A stretch of 64,000 bases of DNA, from positions 1 to 64,000 of the forward strand of contig PEQM01000037.1 of the NCBI GenBank assembly GCA_002786205.1, in the 5' to 3' direction. Source of the stretch: Legionella sp. (lineage in GTDB: Bacteria; Pseudomonadota; Gammaproteobacteria; Legionellales; Legionellaceae). The notes under the pieces were generated by a model. That model saw only the letters and a program-made list of their open reading frames with translations. It had not been told where the DNA came from and made no database searches. Numbering within the stretch: position 1 is the first letter of the stretch; the number at the start of each line of letters is the position of its first letter. Shown here piece by piece: positions 37,805 to 47,556 of this stretch. The position numbers and the translations under genes are program-made.

Positions 37805-39256
37805 ATGCGTTACGGACTCACAAAATCTCCCTCATTAACTCAAAATGAGTGTTTGATACTAGGTGTTTTTGAACAAGACCCTCTGCCAGAGTATGCCCAG
37901 CAATGGGATAAAGAACATCAAGGTCTTATTGGCAAGCTGGTACAACGACTCTCAGCACCTGGCGATATGGTGAGCCAAGCTGACATCAATGGTCATAGCC
38001 TGATGCTCATCCATTGCGGTAAGAAAGAAGCCTGGTCGGCGTTGTCTTTACAAAAAAGAATCAATGAAATCACCGATAACCTGATTAAACAACGTTTTTA
38101 TTCTGCCACGCTATGCCTGCCTCTTATCACCAAAGAACAAGCCGAATGGCAGCTAGAACAAATGATTGTAAACATAGACAACTTACGGTATCAACTGCTT
38201 GATTTTAAGAAAAAAAATGCCACAGCACACCGATTGGAAGCCATCGATTTTTATTTGCCTGGCGCCACTGATAACACTTTAAAAGTAGCAAAAGCGATTG
38301 TTACCGGTGTTGAATTCTCTCGTCATTTAGCCAATATGCCTGCCAATGTCTGTACGCCGACCTATTTGGGTGAGCAAGCATTGCAATTAGCCAATCAGTT
38401 TAACAACATCACCTGCACAGTCATGGGTCCTGATGAAATACGCCAACTGAATATGGGCACTTTTTTAGCGGTCGCTCAAGGCAGTAACGAACCGCCTCGT
38501 TTCATTGACATTCAATACCAAGGAACAAAAGACGCCAAACCAATTATTTTGGTCGGCAAAGGCATCACCTTTGATTCAGGTGGCTTGTCTATCAAGCCTG
38601 CCAATGGCATGGATGAAATGAAATATGACATGGCTGGTGCTGCCAGCGTTCTAGGCACCATTAAAGCCTGTGCCTTATTGCAATTACCAGTTAATGTGAT
38701 AGGCCTCATTGCTTGCGCTGAAAATCTGGTCAGCGGTGGCGCAATAAAACCGGGAGACATTGTGACCAGCATGTCCGGGCAGACTGTTGAAATTATCAAC
38801 ACCGATGCGGAAGGGCGATTGGTGTTGGCCGATGCCTTAACCTATGCAGAACGCTATGAGCCTGAATTTGTGCTTGATATTGCCACCTTAACCGGTGCCA
38901 TTATCATTGCCTTAGGCTCTGTTGCTTCAGGTTTTATGACAACAGATCAAGAGTTGGCTCAGTTAATAGAAAAAGCCGCCCAGGAAAGCCAGGATAAAGT
39001 ATGGCGCATGCCTTTGGATGAAGCCTATCAGGAAGCCTTGGAAAGCCCGCTTGCCGATATGGTCAATGCCACCTTCGATCGCAGTGCAGGCAGCATCACC
39101 GCCGCGTGCTTCTTGTCACGTTTTACGCAAAAATACCGTTGGGCACACCTGGACATCGCAGGAACAGCCTGGGTATCAGGGAAAAAACGCAATGCAACTG
39201 GTCGCCCTGTTCCTTTACTCACACAGATACTTCGTCATGCTGCACACTCGCGTTGA
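37805..39256 (+). CDS. pepA: Leucyl aminopeptidase (M17)
   Basis: A cytosolic dizinc aminopeptidase that releases N-terminal residues from peptides; in E. coli PepA also binds DNA. The 483-residue protein has the N-terminal macro-like domain and the catalytic domain with [30 protein letters not shown] (Lys and two Asp ligands) and the signature [14 protein letters not shown]. GxRG-type end: [16 protein letters not shown]. It diverges from lptF and overlaps holC by 20 bp, so it likely heads a pepA-holC operon. Confidence 0.98.
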   Translation: MRYGLTKSPSLTQNECLILGVFEQDPLPEYAQQWDKEHQGLIGKLVQRLSAPGDMVSQADINGHSLMLIHCGKKEAWSALSLQKRINEITDNLIKQRFYSATLCLPLITKEQAEWQLEQMIVNIDNLRYQLLDFKKKNATAHRLEAIDFYLPGATDNTLKVAKAIVTGVEFSRHLANMPANVCTPTYLGEQALQLANQFNNITCTVMGPDEIRQLNMGTFLAVAQGSNEPPRFIDIQYQGTKDAKPIILVGKGITFDSGGLSIKPANGMDEMKYDMAGAASVLGTIKACALLQLPVNVIGLIACAENLVSGGAIKPGDIVTSMSGQTVEIINTDAEGRLVLADALTYAERYEPEFVLDIATLTGAIIIALGSVASGFMTTDQELAQLIEKAAQESQDKVWRMPLDEAYQEALESPLADMVNATFDRSAGSITAACFLSRFTQKYRWAHLDIAGTAWVSGKKRNATGRPVPLLTQILRHAAHSR

Positions 39257-39668
39257 TTTTTATTTATTAAGTGACACGCAACCGGATGCCTTATGGCGGG
39301 TTGCTTGTCGTTTACTGGAAAAAGCCTATCTGAAAGGCCATAGGGTATTCGTTGCTTGTGCCAGCAAAGAAGACGCCGAGCATCTGGACGAATTACTATG
39401 GACATTCAAAGATGACAGCTTTATCCCTCATAATCTGGAAGGAGAAGGCCCAGAACCACCACCGCCTGTACATATAGGATATCAGCAAGAACCTGCACGG
39501 TTTAATGACATCTTACTGAATTTGACCGCTGAGGTACCTGCTTTTTATTCTCAATTTAAAAGAGTAATAGAATTGGTACCGACGGAAGAAGAACAAAAAG
39601 TCTTAAGCCGCTTACGGTATAAAACCTATAAAGCAAAAGGCTGTTTTATTCAAACGCATCATTTGTGA
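39237..39668 (+). CDS. holC: DNA polymerase III chi subunit
   Basis: HolC links SSB to the clamp loader. The start at 39237 ([20 protein letters not shown], 143 residues) matches the family N-terminus; longer upstream frames run through pepA in another phase. Visible family features are [35 protein letters not shown] and the C-terminal helix FKRVIELVP. The gene overlaps the pepA end by 20 bp. valS, which often follows, is missing. Confidence 0.94.
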   Translation: MLHTRVDFYLLSDTQPDALWRVACRLLEKAYLKGHRVFVACASKEDAEHLDELLWTFKDDSFIPHNLEGEGPEPPPPVHIGYQQEPARFNDILLNLTAEVPAFYSQFKRVIELVPTEEEQKVLSRLRYKTYKAKGCFIQTHHL

Positions 39669-39669
39669 G

Positions 39670-39711
39670 CGCCCTCTCGCGCTGCAAAACCTGCTGGCAT
39701 AAAAGAGGGCG
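39670..39711. terminator. Hairpin between holC and DUF1840 gene
   Basis: CGCCCTCT (39670-39677) and AGAGGGCG (39704-39711) can form an 8-bp GC-rich stem around a 26-nt loop that has further partial pairing, between two convergent stops. On the plus strand it is followed by TCAGAATTT, not a clean U-tract. Confidence 0.5.
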
Positions 39712-39718
39712 TCAGAAT

Positions 39719-40033
39719 TTAAGCGGTATAACTAGGTGCTTTGTCTTCACTCCATAACACATCGCACTCTTTTTTTATCGAAGCTTCCAGTAATTGAATT
39801 AACGGCACTGCACGTTTAGCCAGACTAATCGGTTCATCATCAGCCTCGTCACCACCGGATGTGGCATGATGGGGTAAACCTTGTTTCAAATTGGCTAAAG
39901 CATGCGGTACATCGGCTGCTTTAATTGCACCAGGAATAGCGCCACTATGATCCATAAGAACAATTAACTGCTTTGCTACACTATGAAAATACGTAATGGA
40001 TTCATAGGCGTGAGACGTGAATGTGACAAACAT
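39719..40033 (-). CDS. DUF1840 family small protein
   Basis: A 104-residue soluble protein resembling DUF1840: the N-terminal MFVTFTSHAYESITYFHSVAKQL, GAIPGAIKAADVPHALANLKQGL, then an acidic linker (GGDEADDEP) and a helix ISLAKRAVPLIQLLEASIKK. The function is unknown. GGAGC precedes the ATG, and the gene starts 9 bp after the second aminopeptidase, so the two are probably co-transcribed. Confidence 0.85.
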   Translation of the reverse strand: MFVTFTSHAYESITYFHSVAKQLIVLMDHSGAIPGAIKAADVPHALANLKQGLPHHATSGGDEADDEPISLAKRAVPLIQLLEASIKKECDVLWSEDKAPSYTA

Positions 40034-40042
40034 GAAAGCTCC

Positions 40043-41401
40043 TTATCCATATCGTTTAGCTAAAATGTGCACCAGAGCCCTTAACCCCATGGCTTCACCA
40101 CCTTCGGGTTTCCCAGGCTTGCTGACCAGACTCCAGCCCATTAAGTCGAAATGAAGCCAGCTGCTATTGGTGTTAACAAATCGCTGTAAAAACAAACCGG
40201 CGGTAATCGCTCCAGCATAACCCGAAGCGCTGCAATTTGTCAGGTCCGCTACAGTAGAGTTTAGCATATCTTCATACCCTGCAAACAAAGGCAAACGCCA
40301 GATGGGATCATCTTCTTGCATGCCTGCTTGAACTACGGCTTCGGCAAGCGCATCATCATTAGTAAACAAAGCGGCTACCTCTGTACCTAATGCGACACGA
40401 GCAGCGCCCGTTAAAGTAGAAAAATCAATCAGTAAATCCGGTTGCGCCTCACCTGCTTTAACCAAAGCATCAGCCAATACCAAACGACCTTCAGCATCTG
40501 TATTGTCTATTTCAACAGTCAGTCCATTGCGCATGGTAAGAATATCGCCAGGCCTAAACGCATCTGGACCAATGGCATTTTCAACAGCAGGAATAAGAAC
40601 TTGTAAACGCACAGGCAAACCCGATGCCATAATCCATTGCGCCAAACCAATTGCATGCGCAGCACCTGCCATGTCTTTTTTCATGAGCCGCATGGCAGAT
40701 GAAGGCTTGATATCCAAGCCACCTGAATCAAAACAAACCCCTTTACCTACCAATGTCAATTGGGGATGGGCTTTATTGCCCCAAGACAAACTAAGCAGTC
40801 GAGGTGGATGAATAGAAGCACGCCCTACGGCATGAATGGCAGGATAATGATGCTCTAGCAAGGCATCTCCTACCCATTGTTCAAAATGCGCTTCATACTG
40901 CTTGGCTACATGCTGTAGTGTCTCGGCCAATTGTACAGGCCCCATGTCATTGGCAGGCGTATTAATCAAATCTCGTACTAAAAACAAAGCATTCGCCAAT
41001 AGAACCACTTCTTTTTTGGCAGAGCAAACCAATTGCTTCAACGGTATCTGGCTTTTTTTATAGCGGGCAAAACGATACTGAGCCAGCGCCCAGAATACAG
41101 CAATAGAGGGATGAGGCGATGCTTCTAGTTGATAACACCCTTCTGGCAACAACAAAGAGGCATAAGCTAAAGCCTGTTGCATGGCACCTTTGCCACTGCC
41201 TACATAAGCTTTTTTTACTTGGCCTTGGGCATCATACAGACAACACCAATCACCGAGATTGCCGCTAAATTGTCTGGAGTTAAAATAATTGCTCTCCATG
41301 ACGCTACAGGATTCTTTCATCTCTTCCCATTGTACTGATGACAGTATAACAAGAGGAATGGCTTGCGGATTGTGCTCTACATACAATAAATCAGCATTCA
41401 T
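40043..41401 (-). CDS. Second M17 leucyl aminopeptidase-family protein
   Basis: A 452-residue paralogue of PepA. The catalytic core keeps GKGVCFDSGGLDIKPSSAMRLMKKDMAGAAHA and [14 protein letters not shown] with all visible metal ligands, while the N-terminal domain is unlike that of the 37805 gene. LINTPANDMGP is the family block before the catalytic domain. It starts 2 bp after murJ and is followed by the DUF1840 gene, forming a murJ-aminopeptidase-DUF1840 unit. It is closer in plan to the PepB/LapA-like subgroup; the exact substrate is unknown. Confidence 0.93.
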   Translation of the reverse strand: MNADLLYVEHNPQAIPLVILSSVQWEEMKESCSVMESNYFNSRQFSGNLGDWCCLYDAQGQVKKAYVGSGKGAMQQALAYASLLLPEGCYQLEASPHPSIAVFWALAQYRFARYKKSQIPLKQLVCSAKKEVVLLANALFLVRDLINTPANDMGPVQLAETLQHVAKQYEAHFEQWVGDALLEHHYPAIHAVGRASIHPPRLLSLSWGNKAHPQLTLVGKGVCFDSGGLDIKPSSAMRLMKKDMAGAAHAIGLAQWIMASGLPVRLQVLIPAVENAIGPDAFRPGDILTMRNGLTVEIDNTDAEGRLVLADALVKAGEAQPDLLIDFSTLTGAARVALGTEVAALFTNDDALAEAVVQAGMQEDDPIWRLPLFAGYEDMLNSTVADLTNCSASGYAGAITAGLFLQRFVNTNSSWLHFDLMGWSLVSKPGKPEGGEAMGLRALVHILAKRYG

Positions 41402-41403
41402 AT

Positions 41404-42978
41404 TTAATCCTTAACTTGTCCACGAAAATGGCTAACCCTTAAGCCGGAAAGACCCAAGACCGTCAGATAAATCAACACCGTCACTGCAACATGAACAAGA
41501 ATCAGACCAAATCGCATCATGGCATTATAATGCAACCAATAGTCGATGGTATTGCTCATCAGATACAGATAAACAGCAATGGCTATGTTTGCCAAAAATA
41601 ACTGCACTACATATTTTAACCAGCCTGGTGTGGGTTGATATACCCCTCGTTTAATCAAAATAACTAACAAACACCCACAATTCACATAGCCTGCCAAAGC
41701 GGAGGCCAGTGTTAAACCGGCATGAGCAAAAAAACCAATCAACAAAGCACATAATAAGGTATTCACCCCCATAGCCCAAACACCAACTTTGACCGGTGTT
41801 TTAATGTCTTGTTGGGCATAAAAACCAGAAGCCAGCACTTTAACCATCATAAAGGCAGGTACACCAAGACCTAAGGTAATCAAGCTTTTTTGCGTTTGCA
41901 TCATGTCGGTTGCACTAAACTGACCATAAGCAAAACAACCGGCTATCAGTGGCAGGGAAAACACCGTCAAACCGACAGCTGAAGGCAAACCTATCAGTAA
42001 AATAGAGCGCAAGCCCCAATCCAGAGAACGTGAGTACTGCTCAGTACTCTGCTCCACATGTTTTCGTGATAAATGAGGTAAAATAACCGTAGCAATAGCC
42101 ACCCCAAAAACCCCTAAAGGAAAATCAGCGAGGCGGTCAGTATAATAGAGCCAAGACACGCTCCCCACCTGTAAAAAAGAAGCAAAGATGCTGTCTACCA
42201 TTAGATTAAGCTGAGCGATAGAGACGCCAAATAAAGCAGGGATCATGAGTTTTATCACTTTACTCACCCCCTCATCCCCTCTAACCAACTGTGGCTTAAC
42301 CAATAAGCGGTGCCGGTATAAAAAAGGCATTTGAAATAACAACTGCACTATCCCGGCAATCAATACTCCCCAGGCCAACCCCACTACGGGCACGGACAAA
42401 TGAGGACTCAAATACATCGCTGCAGCAATCATACTCAAATTAAGCAAAACCGGAGTAAAAGCGGGCACACCGAAAGAACCATAGGTATTCAAAACCGCGC
42501 CGGACATAGCCGTCAGTGAGACCAGCATCAAAAAAGGAAAGGTGATCCGCAACATCTGAGTAGTCAGCTCTGCCCTGACGCCATCATGATGAAATCCGGG
42601 GGCAAACAAAAACACAATCACCGGGGTGACCAGAATGCCTATCAAGGTCACCAAAGACAGTATGGCTCCCAAATGCCCGGCAATACGCGCGATAAACAAA
42701 CGCACCTCATCCAAAGAGCGAGCCTTTTGATATTCAGCCAATACCGGAACAAAAGCTTGTGAAAAAGCACCTTCTGCAAAAAGTCGACGCATAAAATTAG
42801 GAATACGAAAAGCCACAAAAAAAGCATCCATTCCAGCTTGCGCACCAAAAAGATTGGCAAGCACCATGTCTCTAACAAACCCTACCATCCGAGAGATAAA
42901 AGTCATTACCGAAACCAAGGTGCTTGAACGAAGTAAGCTTTGCCGTCTAGGTGCCATAGTATCCACTGCATTGGTCAT
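41404..42978 (-). CDS. murJ: Lipid II flippase MurJ (MviN)
   Basis: MurJ moves lipid II across the inner membrane for peptidoglycan synthesis. The 524-residue protein has about fourteen membrane segments. The N-terminal family block SLLRSSTLVSVMTFISRMVGFVRDMVLANLFG and FRIPNFMRRLFAEGAFSQAFVPVL contain the essential arginines; PLGVFGVAIATVILPHLSR is the central signature. It diverges from rpsT, the usual neighbour. Confidence 0.98.
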   Translation of the reverse strand: MTNAVDTMAPRRQSLLRSSTLVSVMTFISRMVGFVRDMVLANLFGAQAGMDAFFVAFRIPNFMRRLFAEGAFSQAFVPVLAEYQKARSLDEVRLFIARIAGHLGAILSLVTLIGILVTPVIVFLFAPGFHHDGVRAELTTQMLRITFPFLMLVSLTAMSGAVLNTYGSFGVPAFTPVLLNLSMIAAAMYLSPHLSVPVVGLAWGVLIAGIVQLLFQMPFLYRHRLLVKPQLVRGDEGVSKVIKLMIPALFGVSIAQLNLMVDSIFASFLQVGSVSWLYYTDRLADFPLGVFGVAIATVILPHLSRKHVEQSTEQYSRSLDWGLRSILLIGLPSAVGLTVFSLPLIAGCFAYGQFSATDMMQTQKSLITLGLGVPAFMMVKVLASGFYAQQDIKTPVKVGVWAMGVNTLLCALLIGFFAHAGLTLASALAGYVNCGCLLVILIKRGVYQPTPGWLKYVVQLFLANIAIAVYLYLMSNTIDYWLHYNAMMRFGLILVHVAVTVLIYLTVLGLSGLRVSHFRGQVKD

Positions 42979-43048
42979 ACAATTACATTGAAAAAAGAAA
43001 ATATCCTCTATGATATACTGAAATTATTGAAGTTACATCTGTATTGTA

Positions 43049-43077
43049 TTGACAAATTCTAATCCATTGTGCATGAT
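43049..43077 (+). promoter_or_regulatory. Promoter of rpsT
   Basis: TTGACA (43049-43054) is a perfect -35; with a 17-bp spacer the -10 is CATGAT (43072-43077), four of six consensus bases. The distance to the GTG start at 43118 leaves a leader of about 35 nt containing GGAG. Confidence 0.7.
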
Positions 43078-43117
43078 CTATCTCTTTTGTATTGTCTGAA
43101 TCAGTGGAGATTTCTAA

Positions 43118-43384
43118 GTGGCAAATATTAAGTCAGCGATCAAACGTGCTCGCCAAAACGTTAAACTGCGTCAACATAATGCCAGCGCGCGTTCTATGTT
43201 TCGCACCTACATCAAAAACGTACTCAAGGCAGTTGAAGCGGGTGATAGCGAATTGGCTCAAGCTGCCTACGCAAAAGCACAACCTGTAATTGATAAAGCA
43301 GCCAGCAAAGGTTTAATTCATAAAAACAAAGCAGCGCGTGTTAAAAGCCGTCTTGTTGCACGTGTTAGGGCCATGTCAGCCTAA
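43118..43384 (+). CDS. rpsT: 30S ribosomal protein S20
   Basis: The 88-residue primary rRNA-binding protein S20 of the small subunit. The start is GTG at 43118, preceded by GTGGAGA; the product begins [21 protein letters not shown] and ends [20 protein letters not shown], both typical. In E. coli rpsT also starts with a non-AUG codon (UUG) used for autogenous control; the GTG here may serve a similar purpose. Confidence 0.98.
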   Translation: MANIKSAIKRARQNVKLRQHNASARSMFRTYIKNVLKAVEAGDSELAQAAYAKAQPVIDKAASKGLIHKNKAARVKSRLVARVRAMSA

Positions 43385-43417
43385 TTCTTTTTCCGTCGCT
43401 CTAAGTCAGAAAAATTT

Positions 43418-43444
43418 CCGAACTGATGTACTTGATCAGTTCGG
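43418..43444 (+). terminator. Hairpin terminator after rpsT
   Basis: CCGAACTGAT (43418-43427), loop GTACTTG, ATCAGTTCGG (43435-43444): a perfect 10-bp stem 33 bp past the rpsT stop. The downstream tract is CACCTTACTG, so U-richness is poor. Confidence 0.7.
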
Positions 43445-43578
43445 CACCTTACTGTTACTCCCTTCTCTTATGCAGCCAAAATAAAAAAACGTCTTCTTTG
43501 CAGCAGAAGCCCAGCCTGTACCTCAGGTCAGCCAGTACAAATTTTAATTCATTCTATGGCCCTATAAAATCAAAGAAA

Positions 43579-43776
43579 TTGAGGAAAGCATCCGCTCAAG
43601 CGCAACAGCTTAAGCAGCTTATATCGAATAGTCCTCTGCGTAAACTCGCTGCCGAAAATAGATTACAAGTAAACAGGCAAAAAAGAACTGGTATGTACAT
43701 ACCAGCTCATCAGAATCCAAGCGCCGTATCAACGCAACCAATTGCTTTTGGCAGTAAATTTTCCGAAGAAGGTTAA
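43579..43776 (+). pseudogene. Unidentified small gene or gene remnant, copy 1 of a shared C-terminal module
   Basis: In the 407-bp rpsT-dotA gap an open frame ends at 43776. It is open back to 43426, but the only ATG at its left end lies inside the rpsT terminator and no start with a ribosome-binding site is seen, so it is probably a truncated gene. The part from the TTG at 43579 onward is basic and Gln/Ala-rich, then reads PLRKLAAENR, KRTGMYIPAHQNPSAVSTQP and IAFGSKFSEEG. The last ~45 residues align without gaps with 54337-54485. The family was not recognised. It converges on dotA with a 15-bp gap. Confidence 0.45.
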
Positions 43777-43791
43777 TCGAGCAAAGAAGTG

Positions 43792-46700
43792 CTATAACGC
43801 TGCTAGTGCTAAAGGAGCAGCTTCAGCAAGCCCCCCTCCAGCTTCGCCTGCCGCAGCTCCCCCACCCGCAGCAGATGGAGTCGCTTCTGCTGCCTCACCT
43901 GTCGCAGACACCTTGCCTGAGCCCATGCCTTGGCCTAATTGAGACTGTGCTTGACCTGCGGCTTGCTGTGCTGCAGAGCCTAACTGTTTGCCCATTTGAC
44001 CACTAGCACTTGCTGTTTGATCGCCTGCACCTTTTAAGTTCCCTTTCACATTTTCATCACCCCATTGCGATGACTCTGCCCCAAGACTTTCCGGGCTGCC
44101 ACCAATCCAACGTAATACCTTGTCAGGCAAATAAGAAATGAGTGAGAATGATTTTTGTACCAAGGTCAGATACATGGTTGTATAAATGAGGATAGAGAAA
44201 AAGAAAGCATATACACCTGTCCAGCTGGTATAACCTCCGCCGCCGGAACCTTGCGATGCAGGGCCTGCGCCGGTGGCATCTACACCATAACTACTGCTAG
44301 CATTCGATGTTATTTGTGATGTAGGGCTCAAGATATCCATCGCACTGGCAGGTTTTACTCCACCTTGCACATAATTAATTGCTTCTTCATAACCTGAATT
44401 CAGTATCCAAACGCCCACATACGACAGGGAAATAGCAAAAATATAACCTATGATCATCATCGCAGGGCGCAAAAAGACATTGAGCAACAACATGATGGCT
44501 GCTTCTCCTTTACCAAAGGCATCATGTCCTTCTGGATGGGTAACCCCTAAGGCAACAATAGGTGCAGCAACCATCGCCTCAATCACCGACATCAGCCAGG
44601 CCAAGGCACCAAAAGTAAAAATCATATACGGTAAAACAGGCACATAATAACAAGTACTAAAGCCTATACCGACCATGATGCCTATCCAGGAGAAAACAAG
44701 TGGCATGGCAAACATAAACAAAGGTAAAATAAAAATACCAACTACGGGGACAACTATGGCCGAAATGGACATCATCATCAAAGAAATCCACATGTTGCCA
44801 GAAAAATTAATATACTGCTCACCCATTTGAGCCAAGGCAACGACTGGATTCACGCCAGGCTGGGTCAATGTACTCATTCCATCTTGAAAGATAGTAGACA
44901 TGCCCTGCAAGGGAATCATTATAAACGCCATAACGATTTGCTCAAGAAGCTGCTGAAACAAGAATATCAAGGCATTATATACTGTCACAATAATCCCATT
45001 ATAAATAACATCCCCTATCAATCCACCCAGGCAGAAAGTGAATACGAAAGTAGTTACACTACCACAACCAAAAGACTGATACTTGAGATAGTACATCTGT
45101 GCGCTGGACGTCACACTGATCATGCTGTCAAAATTCAAAGTTGATAAACCGGGCTGCCCGGCAATCTGCACCATTAATGAATTATTAATAAAACCATTCA
45201 CTGTTGAGGAGTTTTGTCCTGTTTGTAGATTCAAAGAGCTTAGTGACATGGCTTGTTTGAAATTGGGAGGGCTTACTGTTGATGCAGTCGACGTGGTCGA
45301 GTTAGAAGTGGGCTGCGAGGTCGTAGAAAATCCACCTTGAAATAATAAGTTAATATTTGCAATCGCAGTCGTGTTGTTATTCAACCAGCTATTTAAGGTG
45401 GCATTATTTAAATCATTAAGAGCCACCGCCACACTTTTATCCAGCCCTGAATCGTTGTCGCTATTTTGCGCGGAGGTGGCACTGCCATTTAAATTAACCA
45501 GACTAAAAAAATAGGCCCCCGCTGTAATCCAGCCTTGTTCATTGGCTGTTTGAATAAAAGCCCTGGAATTGCTTCCTTTTTCACCTTGCGCGATTTGATT
45601 AATCAAATTGAGCGTCGGTGCCATAACCCCATTATAGTCATTAATGGCATTGTAAAATTCTGTTCCATTAAATAACACACTACTATTAGCGTTCATGCTA
45701 CCTGAGACTAAGGCATAAGGCCCCCAATTAGTACATCCATCTTTATATGTACTGCAATAAGCACCTGCAGCAGTATAAGGTACACCATATTGCTGTGCAG
45801 CAACGGGAGAATAACTAGTCGCTTCACCACTGGCACTGCTGTTGTTGGCAGAGTTGATTTGAGGGTCATTATTGATCATCACTTGAGCTACGTTAGCCAA
45901 ATCCATATACATCTGTTGCAAGGCAATAGCACGCGACAGCTGAGCTGTCTCTAATTCAGAAGAGTTCAAAGTCACCATACTGGAAGAACTTTTAGTATCG
46001 CCCAAGCCATTCCAGCTATAGGAATGAGACTGCGTCTGTGTATCTGTGCCATAACTGGATGTAGAGCCTGTTTGAGCCGTGGCACCAGAAAATGTGCTTA
46101 TGGCATTCCACGTCACCTGACCACAAAGCCCATTTAAAGGAGCATATTCTGGATTAGAGCCTGTAATAGAAAAATAAGGCAGAGGCATAGTATAAGAAGT
46201 GCTAGTCTTCGGTTTTTCTTGTTGATAAGAAACAAAATTAATGGTGCTTAAAAAGTCAGGCACCGCACCATTACAAAGAGGCCCTGGACTGGCTTGATTG
46301 GGATTAGGTGACTGACAGCGACCACCTTTGGCAATATCCATCTCCCTTTGCGCAGCCAACTGCATTTGTAATGCCAGCATGCACACTTGTCCGGCCAAAA
46401 TGGTATACGCACCATTAGGTATGGCATTAGCAGTTCCACTAACCTGGGAAATAAGGGCGTCAGCCCCACCGGACTGCGCATGCACAATAACGCCTCCGCG
46501 GTTTAAATAACTCAAGGCAGCCTGCCAGACTTTATCGGCAGCACCAACACCCTGAGTCACCACCCACATGACAAAAATTTGCATCAGACAATAACCTGAT
46601 GCCTTAGGCATGAGCAAAGCCAGGCCAAAGGTGGAGCGCATGGGAATCCAGATAGACGACCACTTTTGGCCTAACATTTGCCCTTCATGTGCAGTATTCA

Positions 46701-46953
46701 TGGTAGCCACTATCAGCGTATACATGATAATGATGCCACCTAAAGCCAATACGGCCGAATTAAATACGGAGAATATCGCTCCGATGATTTGACTTCCCGT
46801 ACCACTCAATACACCATCGACCACGCCAAATAAATCGGCTAGAAACATCATCGAATAATCACTTGCAGGTGGAGCAAAGCTCAAAGAGGCTTCTTGTGCA
46901 TACAAGAGAACAGGACACAAAAGAAAACACAAAGCGATACCGAATCGTTTCAT
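43792..46953 (-). CDS. dotA: Dot/Icm type IV secretion protein DotA
   Basis: DotA is a large polytopic inner-membrane component of the Dot/Icm secretion system, needed to redirect the phagosome after uptake. The 1053-residue product is close in length to L. pneumophila DotA (1048). A signal peptide covers residues 1-19 (cleavage near LLYAQ). A first hydrophobic pair is at about 60-110, then a long Ser/Asn/Thr-rich periplasmic domain (about 150-620), and a cluster of membrane segments (about 640-860) with the Pro/Gly-rich LPLFMFAMPLVFSWIGIMVGIGF stretch in between. The C-terminal ~100 residues are Gly/Ala/Gln-rich. Its ATG overlaps the icmV stop (ATGA), so the two are translationally coupled. 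Confidence 0.98.
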   Translation of the reverse strand: MKRFGIALCFLLCPVLLYAQEASLSFAPPASDYSMMFLADLFGVVDGVLSGTGSQIIGAIFSVFNSAVLALGGIIIMYTLIVATMNTAHEGQMLGQKWSSIWIPMRSTFGLALLMPKASGYCLMQIFVMWVVTQGVGAADKVWQAALSYLNRGGVIVHAQSGGADALISQVSGTANAIPNGAYTILAGQVCMLALQMQLAAQREMDIAKGGRCQSPNPNQASPGPLCNGAVPDFLSTINFVSYQQEKPKTSTSYTMPLPYFSITGSNPEYAPLNGLCGQVTWNAISTFSGATAQTGSTSSYGTDTQTQSHSYSWNGLGDTKSSSSMVTLNSSELETAQLSRAIALQQMYMDLANVAQVMINNDPQINSANNSSASGEATSYSPVAAQQYGVPYTAAGAYCSTYKDGCTNWGPYALVSGSMNANSSVLFNGTEFYNAINDYNGVMAPTLNLINQIAQGEKGSNSRAFIQTANEQGWITAGAYFFSLVNLNGSATSAQNSDNDSGLDKSVAVALNDLNNATLNSWLNNNTTAIANINLLFQGGFSTTSQPTSNSTTSTASTVSPPNFKQAMSLSSLNLQTGQNSSTVNGFINNSLMVQIAGQPGLSTLNFDSMISVTSSAQMYYLKYQSFGCGSVTTFVFTFCLGGLIGDVIYNGIIVTVYNALIFLFQQLLEQIVMAFIMIPLQGMSTIFQDGMSTLTQPGVNPVVALAQMGEQYINFSGNMWISLMMMSISAIVVPVVGIFILPLFMFAMPLVFSWIGIMVGIGFSTCYYVPVLPYMIFTFGALAWLMSVIEAMVAAPIVALGVTHPEGHDAFGKGEAAIMLLLNVFLRPAMMIIGYIFAISLSYVGVWILNSGYEEAINYVQGGVKPASAMDILSPTSQITSNASSSYGVDATGAGPASQGSGGGGYTSWTGVYAFFFSILIYTTMYLTLVQKSFSLISYLPDKVLRWIGGSPESLGAESSQWGDENVKGNLKGAGDQTASASGQMGKQLGSAAQQAAGQAQSQLGQGMGSGKVSATGEAAEATPSAAGGGAAAGEAGGGLAEAAPLALAAL

Positions 46954-47456
46954 TTCTTTTCCCCCAGTAAGCCGTCTCTAAACCACTCGCTCATAGAGCA
47001 ACCGAGCTTCCTTTTTTTAATTTGGTAGTACCAGAAGTGGTATCTGAATGTCAAAGCAGCAGCAACGGACATAGCACCCACGCTAACAATAAAGGCATGA
47101 AATGCGCCTTGAAACAGCTGATACACAGCATACCCCATGATGAGCAGTGTTAAACTAAGCATCAGCAAACTCAGCCGAAACAAGGCTTTTTGACGAAGAA
47201 ACAAATCTTGCTCATTAAGATTAAGTTTTTTTTGTGCAGCGATAAAGGTCTCCGACGGCTCAGAGCTCGCCTGAGAGGAGCCTTCTTTTTCATCCTTTGG
47301 CGTCTCGGTTTTTTCCCGAAGAGAAGTAAACAGGCGATTAAAACCGGCCTGTACAAAGGCCGTAAACACTTTCATTCGGTCTAAATCAGACCATTTGCGA
47401 AAATCTAATATTTTAGTAATGACACTCGCTACTCGAGACTTTGATTTCTTTTTCAT
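46950..47456 (-). CDS. icmV: Dot/Icm protein IcmV
   Basis: A 168-residue inner-membrane Dot/Icm component of unknown detailed role. It has a basic, soluble N-terminal half (KKKSKSRVASVITKILDFRKWSDLDRMK), a Glu/Lys/Ser-rich middle and two closely spaced membrane segments at about residues 92-135 (LSLLMLSLTLLIMGYAVYQL and AFIVSVGAMSVAAALTFRY), ending with KKRKLGCSMSEWFRDGLLGEKK. The position between dotA and divergent icmW is as in Legionella region I. Confidence 0.97.
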   Translation of the reverse strand: MKKKSKSRVASVITKILDFRKWSDLDRMKVFTAFVQAGFNRLFTSLREKTETPKDEKEGSSQASSEPSETFIAAQKKLNLNEQDLFLRQKALFRLSLLMLSLTLLIMGYAVYQLFQGAFHAFIVSVGAMSVAAALTFRYHFWYYQIKKRKLGCSMSEWFRDGLLGEKK

Positions 47457-47556
47457 AATTTACTTTGTTTGTAATGGACTTTTACCCCTCATACTATACT
47501 ATAGTAGTATGTAATGATTTAATCTACCAACAAACACTGTAAAAAAAGAGTAAATA
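47457..47556. promoter_or_regulatory. Divergent icmV-dotA / icmW-icmX promoter region
   Basis: One hundred AT-rich bases separate the two start codons. The centre holds CATACTA-TACTATAG-TAGTATG (47490-47511), an inverted repeat that contains TATACT on the plus strand and TATAGT on the minus strand, so both -10 elements may overlap there. A GTAAA-N6-GTAAA pair (47539-47554) lies just before icmW; CpxR, reported to act on icmVA and icmWX in L. pneumophila, prefers GTAAA repeats, but the spacing and place are imperfect. Confidence 0.5.

Noticed and set aside
43742-44006. Plus-strand Ala/Pro-rich open frames over the end of dotA
   Set aside because: They mirror the Gly/Ala-rich DotA tail on the other strand; no independent evidence.
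47539-47554. CpxR box before icmW
   Set aside because: The GTAAA pair has a six-base spacer and lies at the ribosome-binding site, downstream of any likely promoter, so it is mentioned only as a weak possibility and not called as a site.
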